Shown here one piece after another: positions 63,001-64,000 of a stretch of DNA of 64,000 nucleotides. The notes under the pieces were generated by a model. It was not told the origin of the DNA and made no database searches. It saw nothing but the letters and a program-made list of their open reading frames with translations. Made by a program: the position numbers and the translations under genes. Within the stretch, counting starts at the first letter, position 1. The number at the start of each line of letters is the position of its first letter. This DNA comes from Rotaria sp. Silwood1 (Eukaryota > Rotifera > Eurotatoria > Philodinida > Philodinidae): contig CAJNOP010000010.1 of NCBI GenBank assembly GCA_905250075.1, forward strand, positions 124,001-188,000, read 5' to 3'.

Positions 63001-63701
63001 TTAATGATGATAATAAATATTATTTGTCATTGCAACATCTCGCATAAGCTTAACTTGCATAGCAACATTTTTTAATGCATCTAATACTTTTCTATTACCA
63101 TGAACAAAACCATATACATGATAAGTAAGACCAACTTCATCAGCAAATTGTTTAACAAAGTAACTTGCTTCTCTTAATTTATGTCTTGGCATACGTGGAA
63201 ATAAATGATGAACAGCTTGATATTGTAAACCACCATGAAAAAAATCTAACCATGTTGGACATGCTATATCCATTGTTGTACGAAGCATTTTAGCTGGAAA
63301 TGATTCACATGGTCCATAATCTTCTGTTGACATACCAAAATGTGATAATGTTATTTGTACATGCAAGGGCATTGTTATCATATAACATAAGAACATATAA
63401 ATAAAACGTTGTATATAAGTTGGAATTAATGATAATAAAAATATAAACCAATACCAATAGATTAATATTGATAATATTTCAATATAACGATATGGTGAAT
63501 TTGTATATTTATAAAGATAAATATATGATTGTAATTGTAAATTAAAACGAGCAAAACACATTATTAAATAATAAGTTAAATGTTGAAATTGAATAATACA
63601 TGATGCAAGCCATGTATAGGAAAGTATACGTTTATGATATGTTGAATAAAGTGATTGAAAAAAACGTGGTGTTACAGCAAAAAATGGTAAATGTTGAATG
63701 T
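63001..63701 (-). CDS. front-end desaturase C-terminal exon (sphingolipid delta-8 / fatty-acid type), partial
   Basis: Last exon of a gene that continues past the window edge. The exon begins at an acceptor TTATTTCAG (G|AC, Asp) and encodes about 233 residues. It includes DIQHLPFFAVTPRFF, several membrane segments, HVQITLSHFGMSTEDYGP, then MDIACPTWLDFFHGG, and the third histidine box QYQAVHHLFPRMPRH (Gln-x2-His-His). Gln in the third box marks cytochrome-b5-fused front-end desaturases. The segment SHFGMST...LDFFHGGLQ is most like fungal sphingolipid delta-8 desaturases. The enzyme would act in the endoplasmic reticulum. The b5 domain and first two His boxes must lie upstream, beyond 64000. 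Delta-5/6 fatty-acid activity cannot be excluded. Confidence 0.85.
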
Positions 63702-64000
63702 CTGAAATAAATATTTAGAAATGTAGAAGATGATATAATATGATCTAATGAGAGAAGTTCTACAACAGTTCAACCTTTTTTAAGTAGAGACTATATTTAT
63801 TCTGCAAATCGAAAATAGCTATGAATACTCTAAAAAGAATTTGAGCCTATAGCTTATTGTTACGGAGACAATACATTTTTTGGATAAATATCGTGGTAAC
63901 AGGAAAAACTAATTTTCCAATTTCGTATTGAATTTTTACATAGAGACAGGCTTTAACGAGAATAATTTCAAACCGTTTAATTTGCTTCTATTCCGAAATG
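63702..64000 (-). other. intron of the desaturase gene
   Basis: No exon is visible; AT-rich with several stops in each minus frame. Presumed to be the start of a longer intron whose upstream exon lies outside the window. Confidence 0.5.

Overview
This window looks like nuclear DNA of a small invertebrate, most likely a bdelloid rotifer (perhaps Rotaria-like). The base composition is very AT-rich and codons end mostly in A or T. Most introns are 50-70 nt with GT...AG ends. Animal-specific genes (nuclear receptor, synaptophysin, calcipressin/RCAN, Bora, ankyrin-SOCS protein) sit beside genes typical of plants, fungi or bacteria (plant-type GH35 beta-galactosidase, hevein plus double-psi-barrel protein, fungal-type sphingolipid/fatty-acid desaturase). 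Most gene starts lie just downstream of a splice-acceptor-like sequence, which fits the spliced-leader trans-splicing known in bdelloids. The species assignment is inference.

Layout. 0-4.7 kb: a foldback DNA element (709-1387), a nuclear hormone receptor on the minus strand (1645-3311) and a second inverted-repeat element (about 4.07-4.65 kb). 4.7-10.5 kb: no gene seen. 10.5-13 kb: synaptophysin-family gene (+), whose long first intron holds a Tc1-like inverted-repeat element. 14.7-15.3 kb: small single-pass membrane protein (-). 17.5-19.8 kb: RCAN (+), with one intron almost entirely filled by a 1.26-kb foldback element. 19.8-21.1 kb: broken or hard-to-model membrane protein gene (-). 22.7-25.5 kb: ankyrin/SOCS-box gene (-), with a palindromic element in its long intron. 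26.8-27.5 kb: V-ATPase proteolipid subunit c (-). 29.8-32.6 kb: Bora (+). 33.1-34.8 kb: two more inverted-repeat elements. 35.1-37.2 kb: secreted hevein/double-psi-barrel protein (-). 38.9-40.3 kb: scraps that look like decayed coding sequence. 41.1-43.3 kb: beta-galactosidase (+). 44.8-45.4 kb: mariner-like miniature element. 46.9-47.3 kb: candidate neuropeptide precursor (-). 48.9-49.8 kb: young Tc1/mariner-type inverted-repeat element. 53.5-54.7 kb: Tc1-like transposon relic. 54.7-57.2 kb: tandem pair of HSD17B10-like dehydrogenases (-). 57.3-59.9 kb: 11-exon gene for an all-helical protein of unknown function (-). 63.0-64 kb: 3' part of a cytochrome-b5-type desaturase (-), cut by the window edge.

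The genes do not form an operon or a single pathway; they read as ordinary scattered eukaryotic genes. The strongest recurring theme is structural. Long inverted-repeat (MITE or foldback) elements of at least six sequence types are spread through the window, and three of the five introns longer than 1 kb contain one. The most promising leads are the candidate neuropeptide precursor, the intron-filling foldback element in RCAN, and the likely horizontally acquired hevein/double-psi-barrel and plant-type beta-galactosidase genes. No tRNA, rRNA, CRISPR array, retrovirus-like or Polinton-like element was recognised.
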